Under the pieces are notes generated by a model. It was not told the origin of the DNA. It ran no database searches and worked only from the letters and a program-made list of their open reading frames with translations. A stretch of DNA of 64,000 bases from assembly GCF_034008635.1 (NCBI RefSeq), contig NZ_CP125378.1:4154501-4218500 (forward strand), given 5' to 3'. How positions within the stretch are numbered: position 1 is the first letter of the stretch; each line of letters opens with the position of its first letter. Of the stretch, positions 31,024-39,943 are shown piece after piece. The position numbers and the translations under genes were made by a program. The DNA comes from Pseudomonas sp. P8_229. GTDB taxonomy: Bacteria; Pseudomonadota; Gammaproteobacteria; Pseudomonadales; Pseudomonadaceae.

Positions 31024-31437
31024 ATGTCTATCCGTGACCAGGAAATTCAACGCCGCACCGAGCTCTCGGTGACTCGCGTGACCAAAGCTGTCTTTCCTCC
31101 GACCACTAACCATCACAACACTCTGTTCGGTGGTACCGCGCTGGCGTGGATGGATGAGGTGTCGTTCATTACCGCTACGCGATTCTGTCGTTTGCCACTG
31201 GTAACCGTGTCCACCGACCGTATCGACTTCAATCACGCGATCCCGGCTGGCTCCATCGTCGAGCTGGTCGGAAGGGTGATCAAGGTTGGCAATACCAGCC
31301 TCAAGGTCGAGGTGGAAGTGTTTGTCGAAAGCATGAGCTGTGATGGTCGTGAGAAAGCGATTCATGGGCAGTTCAGCTTTGTCGCCATTGATGACGACAA
31401 GCGACCGGTACCGGTGCTTCCGGGTTTTGCGGCCTGA
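31024..31437 (+). CDS. Acyl-CoA thioesterase (YciA-like hotdog protein)
   Basis: 137-aa single hotdog-fold protein. TNHHNTLFGGTALAWMDEVSF carries the catalytic aspartate of the YciA/BACH type, and STDRIDFNHAIPAGSIVELVGRV follows. It probably hydrolyses acyl-CoA esters in the cytoplasm, with unknown chain-length preference. ATG at 31024 begins the conserved region. The earlier ATG at 30994 adds ten unlikely residues. It is flanked by repeats and has no operon partner. Confidence 0.87.
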   Translation: MSIRDQEIQRRTELSVTRVTKAVFPPTTNHHNTLFGGTALAWMDEVSFITATRFCRLPLVTVSTDRIDFNHAIPAGSIVELVGRVIKVGNTSLKVEVEVFVESMSCDGREKAIHGQFSFVAIDDDKRPVPVLPGFAA

Positions 31438-31455
31438 TCTGAAGCCGCGCCGCAG

Positions 31456-31548
31456 CCTTCGCGAGCAAGCTCGCTCCCACAGTGATCGGGGCGAACACAA
31501 CATTTGTGTCCGGCACAGCACCTGTGGGAGCGGGCTTGCTCGCGAAGG
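31456..31548. repeat. Inverted REP pair
   Basis: CCTTCGCGAGCAAGCTCGCT (31456 onward) mirrors GAGCGGGCTTGCTCGCGAAG (ending 31548) between the convergent thioesterase and antiporter genes. Confidence 0.85.
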
Positions 31549-31555
31549 CGTCAGA

Positions 31556-33364
31556 TCAGGCGCCGCTGGCCTCCGGCTGAATCAACGCCAGCAACGTCCA
31601 CCCCGCCCCAGGCTTCACCGCCGTCTCCGGCGTCACCACATGCACCCAGCCGCTGTCATCGCGCATGAACAGCAAGGTCGCGCGATTGCCGTGCAGTGCG
31701 CGGTAATCCTCCCAGCCGAAACCATCGGTCAGCGTCGTGCTGTAAAGCTCGGCACCCTGACCCATCTGGCTCGCCAGCTTCGCGTAGGTAAATGCTTCGC
31801 TGCCCAGCTGATTGCCGCGATGCTCAAGGCTCGCCCGGTGTTTGTCGCTGCGACGGCTCTCGTGACCACTGGCGAGGCCAAACAAGCGCTGATGACCGAA
31901 GTCATGACGAAAGCGCATCGCCGCCAAGGTATTGAGTTCACCCGACGGCGACAGCGCCAGCAGATGCCCAAGCCCGACCAGATCCAGATGCGCATCGGCG
32001 TGCTGCGAGGCCGGATTGCCAAAATACGTCGGCAAACCTTCCATGCGCGCCGTGCGAATGTTCTCCCAGCTCGAATCGGTCAGCAGCACGCGGCTGCCCA
32101 GTTGCTGCAGTGATTTGCCCAGCTCCCGCGCCGGGCCGTTCGCACCCACGATCAGGAAACCGCTTGGCGCCGGTTCGGCGACCTTCAGCAGTCGTGCCAG
32201 TGGTCGTGCGGTGGCGCTTTGCAGGACCACGGTGCCGATGATCACGGCAAAGGTCAGTGGCACCAACAGCAGGGCGCCTTCATGTCCGGCTTCATGCAGA
32301 CGAATCGCGAAAATCGCCGACACCGCCGCCGCCACTATCCCGCGCGGGGCGATCCAGCACAGCAATGCGCGTTCGCGCCAGCTCAGACTGGAACCGGCGG
32401 TACTGAGCAGTACGTTCAGCGGACGGGCGATCAACTGAATAACCAGCAGCAGAATCAGTACCAGCGGCCCCAGTCCAATCAGTGCGTACAGGTCCAGGCG
32501 TGCCGCCAGCAGAATGAACAACCCGGAAATCAGCAGCACGCTGAGGTTTTCCTTGAAGTGCAGAATGTGCCGCACATCCACGCCCTTCATGTTCGCCAGC
32601 CACATGCCCATCAGTGTCACCGCCAGCAGGCCGGACTCGTGCATCACCTCGTTGGAGGCAATGAAAATCCCCAGCACCGCGGCCAGCGAGGCGAGGTTGT
32701 GCAGGTATTCCGGCAGCCATTGCCGGCGGATCACCGTACCGAGCAGCCAGCCACCGACAATGCCGAACACCGCGCCGCACAGAATCACGCCGCCAAAGGT
32801 GAACAGACTCTGCTTGAAGCCATGACCTTCAGCGCTGGCGATGATGAAGCTGTAGACCACCACGGCGAGGAGGGCGCCGATCGGGTCGATGACAATGCCT
32901 TCCCAGCGCAGAATGTTGGCGATCGAAGCTTTCGGTCGCACCACGCGCAGCATCGGCACGATCACGGTCGGGCCGGTGACCAGTGTCAGGCTGCCGAACA
33001 GGATGGCCAGCATCCAGTCGAAACCGAGCAGGAAATGCGTGGCGACCGCGATGACGATCCAGGTCGAGATCGCGCCAATGGTCACCAGACGATGGACGAC
33101 GCTGCCGATCTCCTTCCATTCCGACAGGTGCAGCGTCAGGCTGCCCTCAAACAGAATCAGCGCCACCGCCAGCGACACCAACGGCATCAGCAGCGGCCCG
33201 AACATTTCCTGCGGATCGAGCCAGCCCAGAATCGGGCCAACCAGAATACCCGTCAGCAACAGAAACAGAATCGCCGGCAGCTTCAGACGCCACGCCAGCC
33301 ATTGGCAACCCAGCGCCGCCGCGCCAATCCCGCCAAATGCCAATAGAATTTGCTGCTCGTTCAT
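31556..33364 (-). CDS. CPA1-type cation:proton antiporter with C-terminal nucleotide-binding-like domain
   Basis: 602-aa membrane protein. About 12 helices (residues 1-390) show Na+/H+ exchanger features (FEGSLTLHLSEWKEIGSVVHR, then GSLTLVTGPTVIVPMLR and WIAPRGIVAAAVSAIFA). The cytoplasmic tail begins GFLIVGANGPARELGKSLQQLG and continues LLTDSSWENIRTARMEGLPT, resembling a TrkA-N Rossmann domain that senses nucleotide. The ion could be Na+ or K+ and cannot be fixed from sequence. It is convergent with the thioesterase and diverges from xerD. Confidence 0.87.
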   Translation of the reverse strand: MNEQQILLAFGGIGAAALGCQWLAWRLKLPAILFLLLTGILVGPILGWLDPQEMFGPLLMPLVSLAVALILFEGSLTLHLSEWKEIGSVVHRLVTIGAISTWIVIAVATHFLLGFDWMLAILFGSLTLVTGPTVIVPMLRVVRPKASIANILRWEGIVIDPIGALLAVVVYSFIIASAEGHGFKQSLFTFGGVILCGAVFGIVGGWLLGTVIRRQWLPEYLHNLASLAAVLGIFIASNEVMHESGLLAVTLMGMWLANMKGVDVRHILHFKENLSVLLISGLFILLAARLDLYALIGLGPLVLILLLVIQLIARPLNVLLSTAGSSLSWRERALLCWIAPRGIVAAAVSAIFAIRLHEAGHEGALLLVPLTFAVIIGTVVLQSATARPLARLLKVAEPAPSGFLIVGANGPARELGKSLQQLGSRVLLTDSSWENIRTARMEGLPTYFGNPASQHADAHLDLVGLGHLLALSPSGELNTLAAMRFRHDFGHQRLFGLASGHESRRSDKHRASLEHRGNQLGSEAFTYAKLASQMGQGAELYSTTLTDGFGWEDYRALHGNRATLLFMRDDSGWVHVVTPETAVKPGAGWTLLALIQPEASGA

Positions 33365-33472
33365 TGATGCTCCCTGTTCCTTGAAATTGCGGGCTATGAA
33401 AGACTAGCGTCCATTCCTACAGTTCACTCTACATTTGCGCGCAGTCCCTGAGGTTGCGTGTCTTGAGCGCCC

Positions 33473-34369
33473 ATGCCTGCCATCGACCATCCACTGATTG
33501 ACCAATTCCTCGACGCCCTGTGGCTGGAAAAAGGCCTGTCCGACAACACCCGTGGCGCCTACCGTAGCGATCTGGCCCTGTTCAATGGCTGGCTGCAGGA
33601 GAAGAACCTGGAGCTGATCAATGCCGGTCGCGAGTTGATCCTCGATCATCTGGCCTGGCGTCTGGAGCAGAATTACAAACCGCGTTCCACCGCCCGATTT
33701 CTCTCGGGGGTGCGTGGCTTTTATCGCTATCTGCTGCGGGAAAAAATGATCAGCGTCGATCCGACCTTACGCGTCGACATGCCGCAATTGGGTCGACCGC
33801 TGCCCAAGTCTCTTTCGGAGGCCGACGTTGAGGCGTTGCTCAAGGCACCGGACCTGAGCGAAGCCATCGGCCAGCGCGATCGCGCCATGCTTGAAGTGCT
33901 GTACGCCTGCGGTCTGCGGGTGACCGAGCTGGTGAGCCTGACCCTCGAGCAGGTCAACCTGCGACAGGGCGTATTGCGGGTGATGGGCAAGGGCAGCAAG
34001 GAGCGGCTGGTGCCGATGGGCGAGGAGGCGATTGTCTGGATCGAGCGCTACATGCGCGATGGCCGCAGCGAGCTGCTGGGCGGGCGCCCCAGCGATGTGT
34101 TGTTCCCCAGTCAGCGCGGCGAGCAGATGACCCGCCAGACCTTCTGGCACCGCATCAAGCATCAGGCCAAGGTTGCCGGGATCGGCAAGTCGCTGTCGCC
34201 GCATACTCTTCGGCATGCGTTTGCCACGCACCTGCTTAACCATGGCGCGGATTTGCGCGTGGTGCAGATGCTGCTTGGGCACAGCGATTTGTCGACCACG
34301 CAGATTTACACCCACGTCGCCCGCGCTCGCCTGCAAGACCTGCACGCCAAACACCATCCGCGCGGCTGA
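33473..34369 (+). CDS. xerD: Site-specific tyrosine recombinase XerD
   Basis: Resolves chromosome dimers at dif together with XerC, under FtsK control. The 298-aa protein has an N-terminal SAM-like core-binding domain and a C-terminal catalytic domain. All six active residues are visible: Arg149, Lys173, His244, Arg247, His270 and nucleophile Tyr279 (IYTHVARARL). It sits upstream of dsbC, as in other gammaproteobacteria (the xerD-dsbC order). The ribosome-binding site before the ATG is weak. Confidence 0.96.
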   Translation: MPAIDHPLIDQFLDALWLEKGLSDNTRGAYRSDLALFNGWLQEKNLELINAGRELILDHLAWRLEQNYKPRSTARFLSGVRGFYRYLLREKMISVDPTLRVDMPQLGRPLPKSLSEADVEALLKAPDLSEAIGQRDRAMLEVLYACGLRVTELVSLTLEQVNLRQGVLRVMGKGSKERLVPMGEEAIVWIERYMRDGRSELLGGRPSDVLFPSQRGEQMTRQTFWHRIKHQAKVAGIGKSLSPHTLRHAFATHLLNHGADLRVVQMLLGHSDLSTTQIYTHVARARLQDLHAKHHPRG

Positions 34370-34398
34370 TGAAATCTCCAATGGTGGAATGTGTACCC

Positions 34399-34529
34399 GT
34401 GGTGAGGGGATTTATCTCCGATGGCTGCGCAGCAGCCCCAAGCCCGGCGTGCTCCGTTTTGCCTGATAGATGGCGGTGGATGGTTTCAGGGCTGCTTCGC
34501 AACCCATCGGGGATAAATCCCCTCGCCAC
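34399..34529. repeat. Long imperfect inverted repeat of the GAGGGGATTTATCCCC class
   Basis: The arm at 34399-34424 (GTGGTGAGGGGATTTATCTC) is the complement, with two changes, of 34504-34529 (ending AAATCCCCTCGCCAC). Inner segments GCTGCGCAGCAGCCC and GGGCTGCTTCGCAACCC extend the pairing to about 43 bp per side. It fills most of the 321-bp xerD-dsbC gap (34370-34690). The remainder carries the dsbC upstream region, with no clear promoter found. Confidence 0.75.
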
Positions 34530-34690
34530 AATACTGTGTGTCAGTAGGCCTTGAGTGTCTTGTGTCAGGCGCATTCGGCCCTGCGAGCCTTATGTGTTAG
34601 GCTTTGCCGGTTTGCACGATGGACGGTTATGACCCGGTGTTCCGGCACGGGCGTTCTGACCGTTTCATTTGTCCGCCTTCAGGAGTTCTC

Positions 34691-35422
34691 ATGCGTTTGA
34701 CCCAGATTTTCGCCGCCGCAGCCATTGCGTTGGTCAGCACCTTTGCCGTCGCCGATGACGCGGCCGACAAAGCCATTCGTCAAAGCCTGGAAAAACTCGA
34801 ACTCGAGGTTCCGGTAGAAAGCATCAGCGCCAGCCCGTTGCCGGGCATGTATGAAGTCAAGCTCAAGGGCAGCCGCGTGCTGTACGCCAGCGCCGATGGC
34901 CAGTACATCGTTCAGGGCAACCTGTTCCAGCTCAAGGACGGTAAACCGGTCAACCTGACCGAGAAGACCGAACGCCTGGGCATTTCCAAATTGATCAACG
35001 CCATTCCGGTGGCCGAAACCGTGGTGTATCCGGCCGTGGGCGAGACCAAATCGCACATCACCGTGTTCACCGACACCACCTGCCCGTACTGCCACAAGCT
35101 GCACGCCGAAGTGCCTGAGCTGAACAAGCGCGGCATCGAAGTGCGTTATGTTGCGTTCCCGCGCCAGGGCCTGGGTTCGCCGGGTGACGAGCAACTGCAA
35201 GCCGTGTGGTGCTCGACCGACAAGAAAGCCGCCATGGACAAAATGGTCGATGGCAAGGAAATCAAGGCCGCCAAATGCGCGAACCCGGTTTCCAAACAGT
35301 TCGCCCTCGGTCAGTCGATCGGTGTGAATGGCACACCGGCCATCGTTTTGGCCGACGGACAAGTCATTCCGGGCTACCAGCCGGCGCCACAAGTCGCCAA
35401 ACTGGCATTGGGCGCCAAGTAA
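34691..35422 (+). CDS. dsbC: Thiol:disulfide interchange protein DsbC
   Basis: Periplasmic disulfide isomerase that corrects wrongly paired cysteines and is kept reduced by DsbD. The 243-aa precursor has a signal peptide (cleavage likely after AVA near residue 21), an N-terminal dimerisation domain and a thioredoxin-like domain with CPYC (Cys131, Cys134). A second cysteine pair follows near residues 173 and 194. ATG at 34691 was chosen because TCAGGAG precedes it and it starts the signal peptide. An earlier ATG at 34604 would bury the signal. Confidence 0.95.
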   Translation: MRLTQIFAAAAIALVSTFAVADDAADKAIRQSLEKLELEVPVESISASPLPGMYEVKLKGSRVLYASADGQYIVQGNLFQLKDGKPVNLTEKTERLGISKLINAIPVAETVVYPAVGETKSHITVFTDTTCPYCHKLHAEVPELNKRGIEVRYVAFPRQGLGSPGDEQLQAVWCSTDKKAAMDKMVDGKEIKAAKCANPVSKQFALGQSIGVNGTPAIVLADGQVIPGYQPAPQVAKLALGAK

Positions 35423-35429
35423 TTCGCAT

Positions 35430-35534
35430 CGTCACGGTCAGCCGTGACGATCATGGTCCGGCGGTAACATCGCCGGGCCATTAATAGAGAGCCGCGAGTA
35501 CGCGGTTGTTTTCCGGCCGACCTTGCGTCGGCCG
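35430..35534 (+). promoter_or_regulatory. Multi-hairpin leader upstream of hom
   Basis: Four stem-loops occur in about 100 bp: CGTCACGG-TCAG-CCGTGACG, a GGTCCGGCGG/CCGGGCC stem, CCGCG-AGTA-CGCGG followed by TTGTTTT (terminator-like, perhaps for dsbC), and CGGCCGAC-CTTGC-GTCGGCCG (35514-35534) ending just before the hom ribosome-binding site. No threonine/isoleucine-rich leader peptide was found. Confidence 0.5.
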
Positions 35535-35552
35535 TTTCATGGGGAGTTCACA

Positions 35553-36857
35553 GTGAATCCGGTCAAAGTAGGCATCTGTGGGTTAGGGACCGTCGGTGGC
35601 GGTACCTTCAACGTACTTCAGCGCAACGCCGAGGAAATTGCTCGTCGTGCCGGGCGTGGGATCGAAGTGGCACAAATTGCCATGCGCACGCCAAAGCCTC
35701 AGTTCCAGACGACCGGTATTGCGATTACCAACGATGTCTTCGAAGTGGCCACGAACCCTGAGATCGACATCGTCATAGAGCTGATGGGCGGCTACACCGT
35801 TGCCCGCGAGCTGGTACTCAAGGCCATCGAGAATGGCAAGCATGTGGTCACCGCGAACAAGGCACTGATCGCCGTTCACGGTAATGAGATTTTCGCCAAG
35901 GCACGCGAGAAAGGCGTGATCGTGGCGTTCGAAGCGGCTGTGGCCGGTGGCATTCCGGTGATCAAGGCGATCCGTGAAGGCCTGTCCGCCAACCGCATCA
36001 ACTGGGTCGCCGGGATCATCAACGGCACCGGTAACTTCATTCTCACCGAAATGCGCGAGAAGGGTCGCACCTTCGAGGACGTGCTGGCCGAAGCGCAAGC
36101 GCTGGGCTACGCCGAAGCCGATCCGACCTTCGACGTCGAAGGCATCGACGCCGCGCACAAGCTGACGATTCTGGCTTCGATCGCGTTCGGCATTCCGCTG
36201 CAATTCGACAAGGCCTACACCGAAGGCATCACCAAGCTGACCACCGCTGACGTGAACTATGCCGAAGCGCTGGGCTACCGCATCAAGCACCTCGGTGTGG
36301 CTCGCAGCACCGCTGCCGGTATCGAGCTGCGCGTACATCCGACGCTGATCCCGGCCGATCGCCTGATCGCCAACGTCAACGGCGTGATGAACGCAGTGAT
36401 GGTCAATGGTGACGCGGCGGGTTCGACGCTGTTCTACGGCGCTGGCGCTGGCATGGAGCCAACCGCTTCGTCGGTGATCGCCGATCTGGTCGATGTGGTT
36501 CGCGCGATGACCTCCGATCCGGAAAACCGCGTACCGCACCTGGCCTTCCAGCCGGACTCGCTGTCGGCGCATCCGATCCTGCCGATCGAAGCCTGCGAAA
36601 GCGCCTACTACCTGCGCATTCAGGCCAAGGACCATCCGGGCGTACTTGCTCAGGTGGCGAGCATCCTCTCGGAACGCGGCATCAACATCGAGTCGATCAT
36701 GCAGAAGGAAGTCGAAGAGCACGACGGTCTGGTGCCGATGATCCTGCTGACCCATCGCGTGCTGGAACAGCACATGAACGATGCGATTGCCGCCCTGGAA
36801 GCATTGGCCGGCGTCAACGGTCCGGTTGTGCGGATCCGCGTCGAGCACCTGAACTAA
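35553..36857 (+). CDS. hom: Homoserine dehydrogenase
   Basis: Reduces aspartate semialdehyde to homoserine, the branch point to threonine and methionine. The 434-aa monofunctional enzyme has an N-terminal Rossmann site (VGICGLGTVGGGT), the catalytic region (VTANKALIAVHG, then GIINGTGNFILTEM) and a C-terminal ACT domain (KDHPGVLAQVASILSERGIN) expected to bind threonine as feedback inhibitor. The GTG at 35553 has GGGGAG six bases upstream. It is followed by thrC after 66 bp. Confidence 0.96.
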   Translation: MNPVKVGICGLGTVGGGTFNVLQRNAEEIARRAGRGIEVAQIAMRTPKPQFQTTGIAITNDVFEVATNPEIDIVIELMGGYTVARELVLKAIENGKHVVTANKALIAVHGNEIFAKAREKGVIVAFEAAVAGGIPVIKAIREGLSANRINWVAGIINGTGNFILTEMREKGRTFEDVLAEAQALGYAEADPTFDVEGIDAAHKLTILASIAFGIPLQFDKAYTEGITKLTTADVNYAEALGYRIKHLGVARSTAAGIELRVHPTLIPADRLIANVNGVMNAVMVNGDAAGSTLFYGAGAGMEPTASSVIADLVDVVRAMTSDPENRVPHLAFQPDSLSAHPILPIEACESAYYLRIQAKDHPGVLAQVASILSERGINIESIMQKEVEEHDGLVPMILLTHRVLEQHMNDAIAALEALAGVNGPVVRIRVEHLN

Positions 36858-36871
36858 GTCGCCATCATTGA

Positions 36872-36893
36872 CCGGGCCCGTGCGCGGGCCCGG
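36872..36893 (+). other. Perfect hairpin between hom and thrC
   Basis: CCGGGCCCG (36872-36880) pairs perfectly with CGGGCCCGG (36885-36893) across TGCG. There is no T-tract, so it is more likely an intercistronic stabiliser or attenuator than a terminator. Confidence 0.6.
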
Positions 36894-36923
36894 CATTGCG
36901 AACACTCTGCATTGGAGTCAGTC

Positions 36924-38333
36924 ATGCGTTACATCAGCACCCGCGGCCAGGCACCGGCCCTGAATTTCGAAGACGTCCTGCTGGCCGGTCTCGCCACCGA
37001 CGGCGGTCTGTACGTCCCGGAGAACCTGCCACGTTTCACCCAGGAAGAAATCGCTTCGTGGGCCGGCCTGCCGTATCACGAACTGGCTTTCCGGGTGATG
37101 CGCCCGTTTGTCACCGGCAGCATTCCTGACGCCGATTTCAAAAAGATTCTCGAAGAAACCTACGGTGTGTTCTCGCACAGCGCCGTTGCCCCGCTGCGTC
37201 AGCTCAACGGCAACGAATGGGTCATGGAGCTGTTCCACGGCCCGACTCTGGCGTTCAAGGACTTCGCCCTGCAACTGCTCGGTCGTCTGCTCGACTACGT
37301 GCTGGAAAAGCGCGGCGAGCGCGTGGTGATCGTCGGCGCCACCTCCGGCGACACCGGTTCGGCTGCCATCGAAGGCTGCAAGCATTGCGAAAACGTCGAC
37401 ATCTTCATCCTGCACCCGCACAACCGTGTGTCCGAAGTGCAGCGTCGGCAGATGACCACCATTCTCGGCGAGAACATCCACAACATCGCCATCGAAGGCA
37501 ACTTCGATGACTGCCAGGAAATGGTCAAGAACAGCTTCGCCGACCAGAGCTTCCTCAAAGGCACGCGTCTGGTGGCGGTGAACTCGATCAACTGGGCGCG
37601 GATCATGGCCCAGATCGTCTACTACTTCCACGCAGCCCTGCAATTGGGCGGCCCGGCGCGTTCGATATCGTTCTCGGTGCCGACCGGCAACTTCGGCGAC
37701 ATCTTCGCCGGTTACCTGGCGCGCAACATGGGCCTGCCGATCAATCAGTTGATCGTCGCCACCAACCGCAACGACATCCTGCACCGCTTCATGAGTGGCA
37801 ACCAGTACGTCAAGGAAACCCTGCACGCCACGCTGTCGCCGTCGATGGACATCATGGTCTCGTCGAACTTCGAACGCCTGTTGTTCGACCTGCACGGTCG
37901 CAACGGTGCGGCGATCGCCGGGTTGATGGACTCGTTCAAGCAGGGCGGCGGTTTCAGCGTCGAGCAAGAGCGTTGGACCGAAGCCCGCAAGCTGTTCGAC
38001 TCGCTGGCCGTTGACGATGCGCAAACCTGCGAAACCATTGCCGAAGTCTACGAGCAGTGCGGCGAAGTGCTGGACCCGCACACCGCTATCGGCGTGAAAG
38101 CCGCACGCGAATGCCGTCGCAGCCTGGACATCCCGATGGTGATTCTGGGCACTGCGCATCCGGTGAAATTCCCGGATGCCGTGGAGAAAGCCGGTGTAGG
38201 AAAAGCTCTCGAACTGCCTGCACATCTTTCTGATTTGTTTGAGCGAAACGAGCGTTGCACCGTTTTGCCAAACGAGCTGAAAGCCGTACAGGCCTTTGTC
38301 AGCCAGCATGGCAACCGCGGCAAGCCGTTGTAA
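36924..38333 (+). CDS. thrC: Threonine synthase
   Basis: PLP enzyme that converts O-phosphohomoserine to threonine. The 469-aa protein is the longer type, with the family start MRYISTRGQAPALNFEDVLL, PLP lysine Lys112 in LAFKDFALQLLG and the phosphate-binding VGATSGDTGSAAIEG. ATG at 36924 follows TTGGAGTCAGTC. An upstream in-frame ATG at 36912 lacks such a site. It forms the end of the hom-thrC operon. Confidence 0.96.
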   Translation: MRYISTRGQAPALNFEDVLLAGLATDGGLYVPENLPRFTQEEIASWAGLPYHELAFRVMRPFVTGSIPDADFKKILEETYGVFSHSAVAPLRQLNGNEWVMELFHGPTLAFKDFALQLLGRLLDYVLEKRGERVVIVGATSGDTGSAAIEGCKHCENVDIFILHPHNRVSEVQRRQMTTILGENIHNIAIEGNFDDCQEMVKNSFADQSFLKGTRLVAVNSINWARIMAQIVYYFHAALQLGGPARSISFSVPTGNFGDIFAGYLARNMGLPINQLIVATNRNDILHRFMSGNQYVKETLHATLSPSMDIMVSSNFERLLFDLHGRNGAAIAGLMDSFKQGGGFSVEQERWTEARKLFDSLAVDDAQTCETIAEVYEQCGEVLDPHTAIGVKAARECRRSLDIPMVILGTAHPVKFPDAVEKAGVGKALELPAHLSDLFERNERCTVLPNELKAVQAFVSQHGNRGKPL

Positions 38334-38356
38334 ACCGAAAAAGCTGTCACATTTTG

Positions 38357-38382
38357 AAGCCCGTCTCCTGACGGGCTTTTTT
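38357..38382 (+). terminator. Rho-independent terminator after thrC
   Basis: AAGCCCGT (38357-38364), loop CTCCTG, ACGGGCTT (38371-38378) and a T-run. Confidence 0.92.
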
Positions 38383-38452
38383 GTTTCTGCTGCCACACTG
38401 CTCGGGTTTTCGCCCATGAAGGACGGGTGAGTCGATCACGAAGGAAGTGGCA

Positions 38453-39826
38453 ATGCTGTATGAACGAGCAATTAAACCGGCCCTGGGCTGGCTACTGTTG
38501 TTGTGCCTGAGTGGATTCGTCCGCGGGGGGATGGCAGCACAAATGGTGCTGCACGAAGGGGTGCAGGCGCAGAAGATCGAACTCATTGAGCTGGACGAGC
38601 GGGAGCGACGCTGGATACGAGACAACCCCAGCGTGACCGTCGCTTCAGTGCAATACCCCTTGTACCTGTTTCTGGACGAACACGGGCACTGGGCTGGCTT
38701 GAACAACGATGTGCTCAAGCGCATCAGTGCGATGACCGGTTTGCAGTTTGTTCACGTGGAATCGTTTTCCACTGATCAGATGCTGGAGCACCTGCAAACC
38801 GGGACAGCGGATCTGAGTACCACGCTGGCCATGAACGATGAGCGCAAAACTTTCCTGAACTTCAGTCACGCCTTTGGCGGTGCAGGCTGGGTGTTCGTCG
38901 GTCACAAGGACGAGCCGGCCATCCAGTCGCTGGAACAACTGGTGAAGCGGGTGCTGGTATTGCCCGCTCGGCATGCGCTGGAGGAGGTTGTGCGGCGCGA
39001 ATATCCGTCAATCGAGATTCTTTCGGTCAAGACGTATGCCGAAGCGCGGGCGCTGGTCGAAAGCGGTGAGGCCTACGCCACCATCGAAAATGAAATCGGT
39101 GCGCAGTTGTACCCTTCAGGGTTGCTCAAGGTCGGCGGGCTGGTGGAAGGGCGCTGGGAGGCCGATCACCTGGCCGTGCGCAAGGGGTTGCCCGAACTGG
39201 CGAGTATCCTCAACAAGGCGCTGGGCGCCTTTCCCGCCACAGAGTTGCGCGCCATCCGGGTGAAGTGGCTGGACGGTGTCTCTCCGCCGGCACGGCTTTC
39301 GCTGTGGGACGAGTTCGTCGATTGGGGCTGCTGGGGCATGGCTGGGCTGGGGGGCTTCGGGTTGTTGTCACTGGTCTGGAATCGGCGGCTGGCGGCGGTC
39401 ATCCGACAACGCCGCGAAGCGGAAAAGCACTTGGGTGACCAATTGGCCTTTCAGCACGCGTTGATCGATGCGATGCCCGATCCGGTCTTCGTCCGCGACC
39501 TGCAAGGTCGCCTGGTAATGTGCAATCGAAGCTATGAAGAGGCACTCTCGGTCCGACTCGAGCAGGTGAAGGGAAGGATGCTGTTCGAAGTCGATGCACT
39601 GCCCGAAGCTACAGCACGGATGCTGCACGATGAGTTCATGGTGCAGATGCATACGCGCAAGGTCCGTTTCAGCAATCGTCAGCTGGCGTTCAAGAGCGGC
39701 TCCAAGGCCATCTATCAGTGGACCGTGCCGTTTTACAGCGCCGATGGCCAATTGCGCGGTCTGCTCGGTGGCTGGACCGACATCAGCCAGCGCCGCACGG
39801 AAAACGGCTGCCAATGTCTGCACTGA
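38453..39826 (+). CDS. Kinase-less sensor: periplasmic SBP_bac_3 domain, one TM helix, PAS domain
   Basis: 457-aa protein, not assigned to a named gene. Residues 1-29 are a signal peptide or anchor. Residues 60-270 are a periplasmic amino-acid-binding-like domain (FLDEHGHWAGLNNDVLKRIS), 289-309 a membrane helix and about 331-446 a PAS domain ending GGWTDISQRR. In BvgS/RocS-like sensors a histidine kinase follows directly after this motif. Here the frame ends eleven codons later, and I see no kinase residues in any frame before 39944. It may be a truncated sensor or a ligand-binding partner. Confidence 0.8.
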   Translation: MLYERAIKPALGWLLLLCLSGFVRGGMAAQMVLHEGVQAQKIELIELDERERRWIRDNPSVTVASVQYPLYLFLDEHGHWAGLNNDVLKRISAMTGLQFVHVESFSTDQMLEHLQTGTADLSTTLAMNDERKTFLNFSHAFGGAGWVFVGHKDEPAIQSLEQLVKRVLVLPARHALEEVVRREYPSIEILSVKTYAEARALVESGEAYATIENEIGAQLYPSGLLKVGGLVEGRWEADHLAVRKGLPELASILNKALGAFPATELRAIRVKWLDGVSPPARLSLWDEFVDWGCWGMAGLGGFGLLSLVWNRRLAAVIRQRREAEKHLGDQLAFQHALIDAMPDPVFVRDLQGRLVMCNRSYEEALSVRLEQVKGRMLFEVDALPEATARMLHDEFMVQMHTRKVRFSNRQLAFKSGSKAIYQWTVPFYSADGQLRGLLGGWTDISQRRTENGCQCLH

Positions 39827-39943
39827 AGACGGGAAGTTTCCTATAGGACGCGGCGCCTTTTCCGATGGGAGGCTGAGGACGGCTCCCCTAGAGTGAACGG
39901 ACCCTGCGGCAAGAGTCCGCCACTGCAGTTTCCGAGGTCGCCG

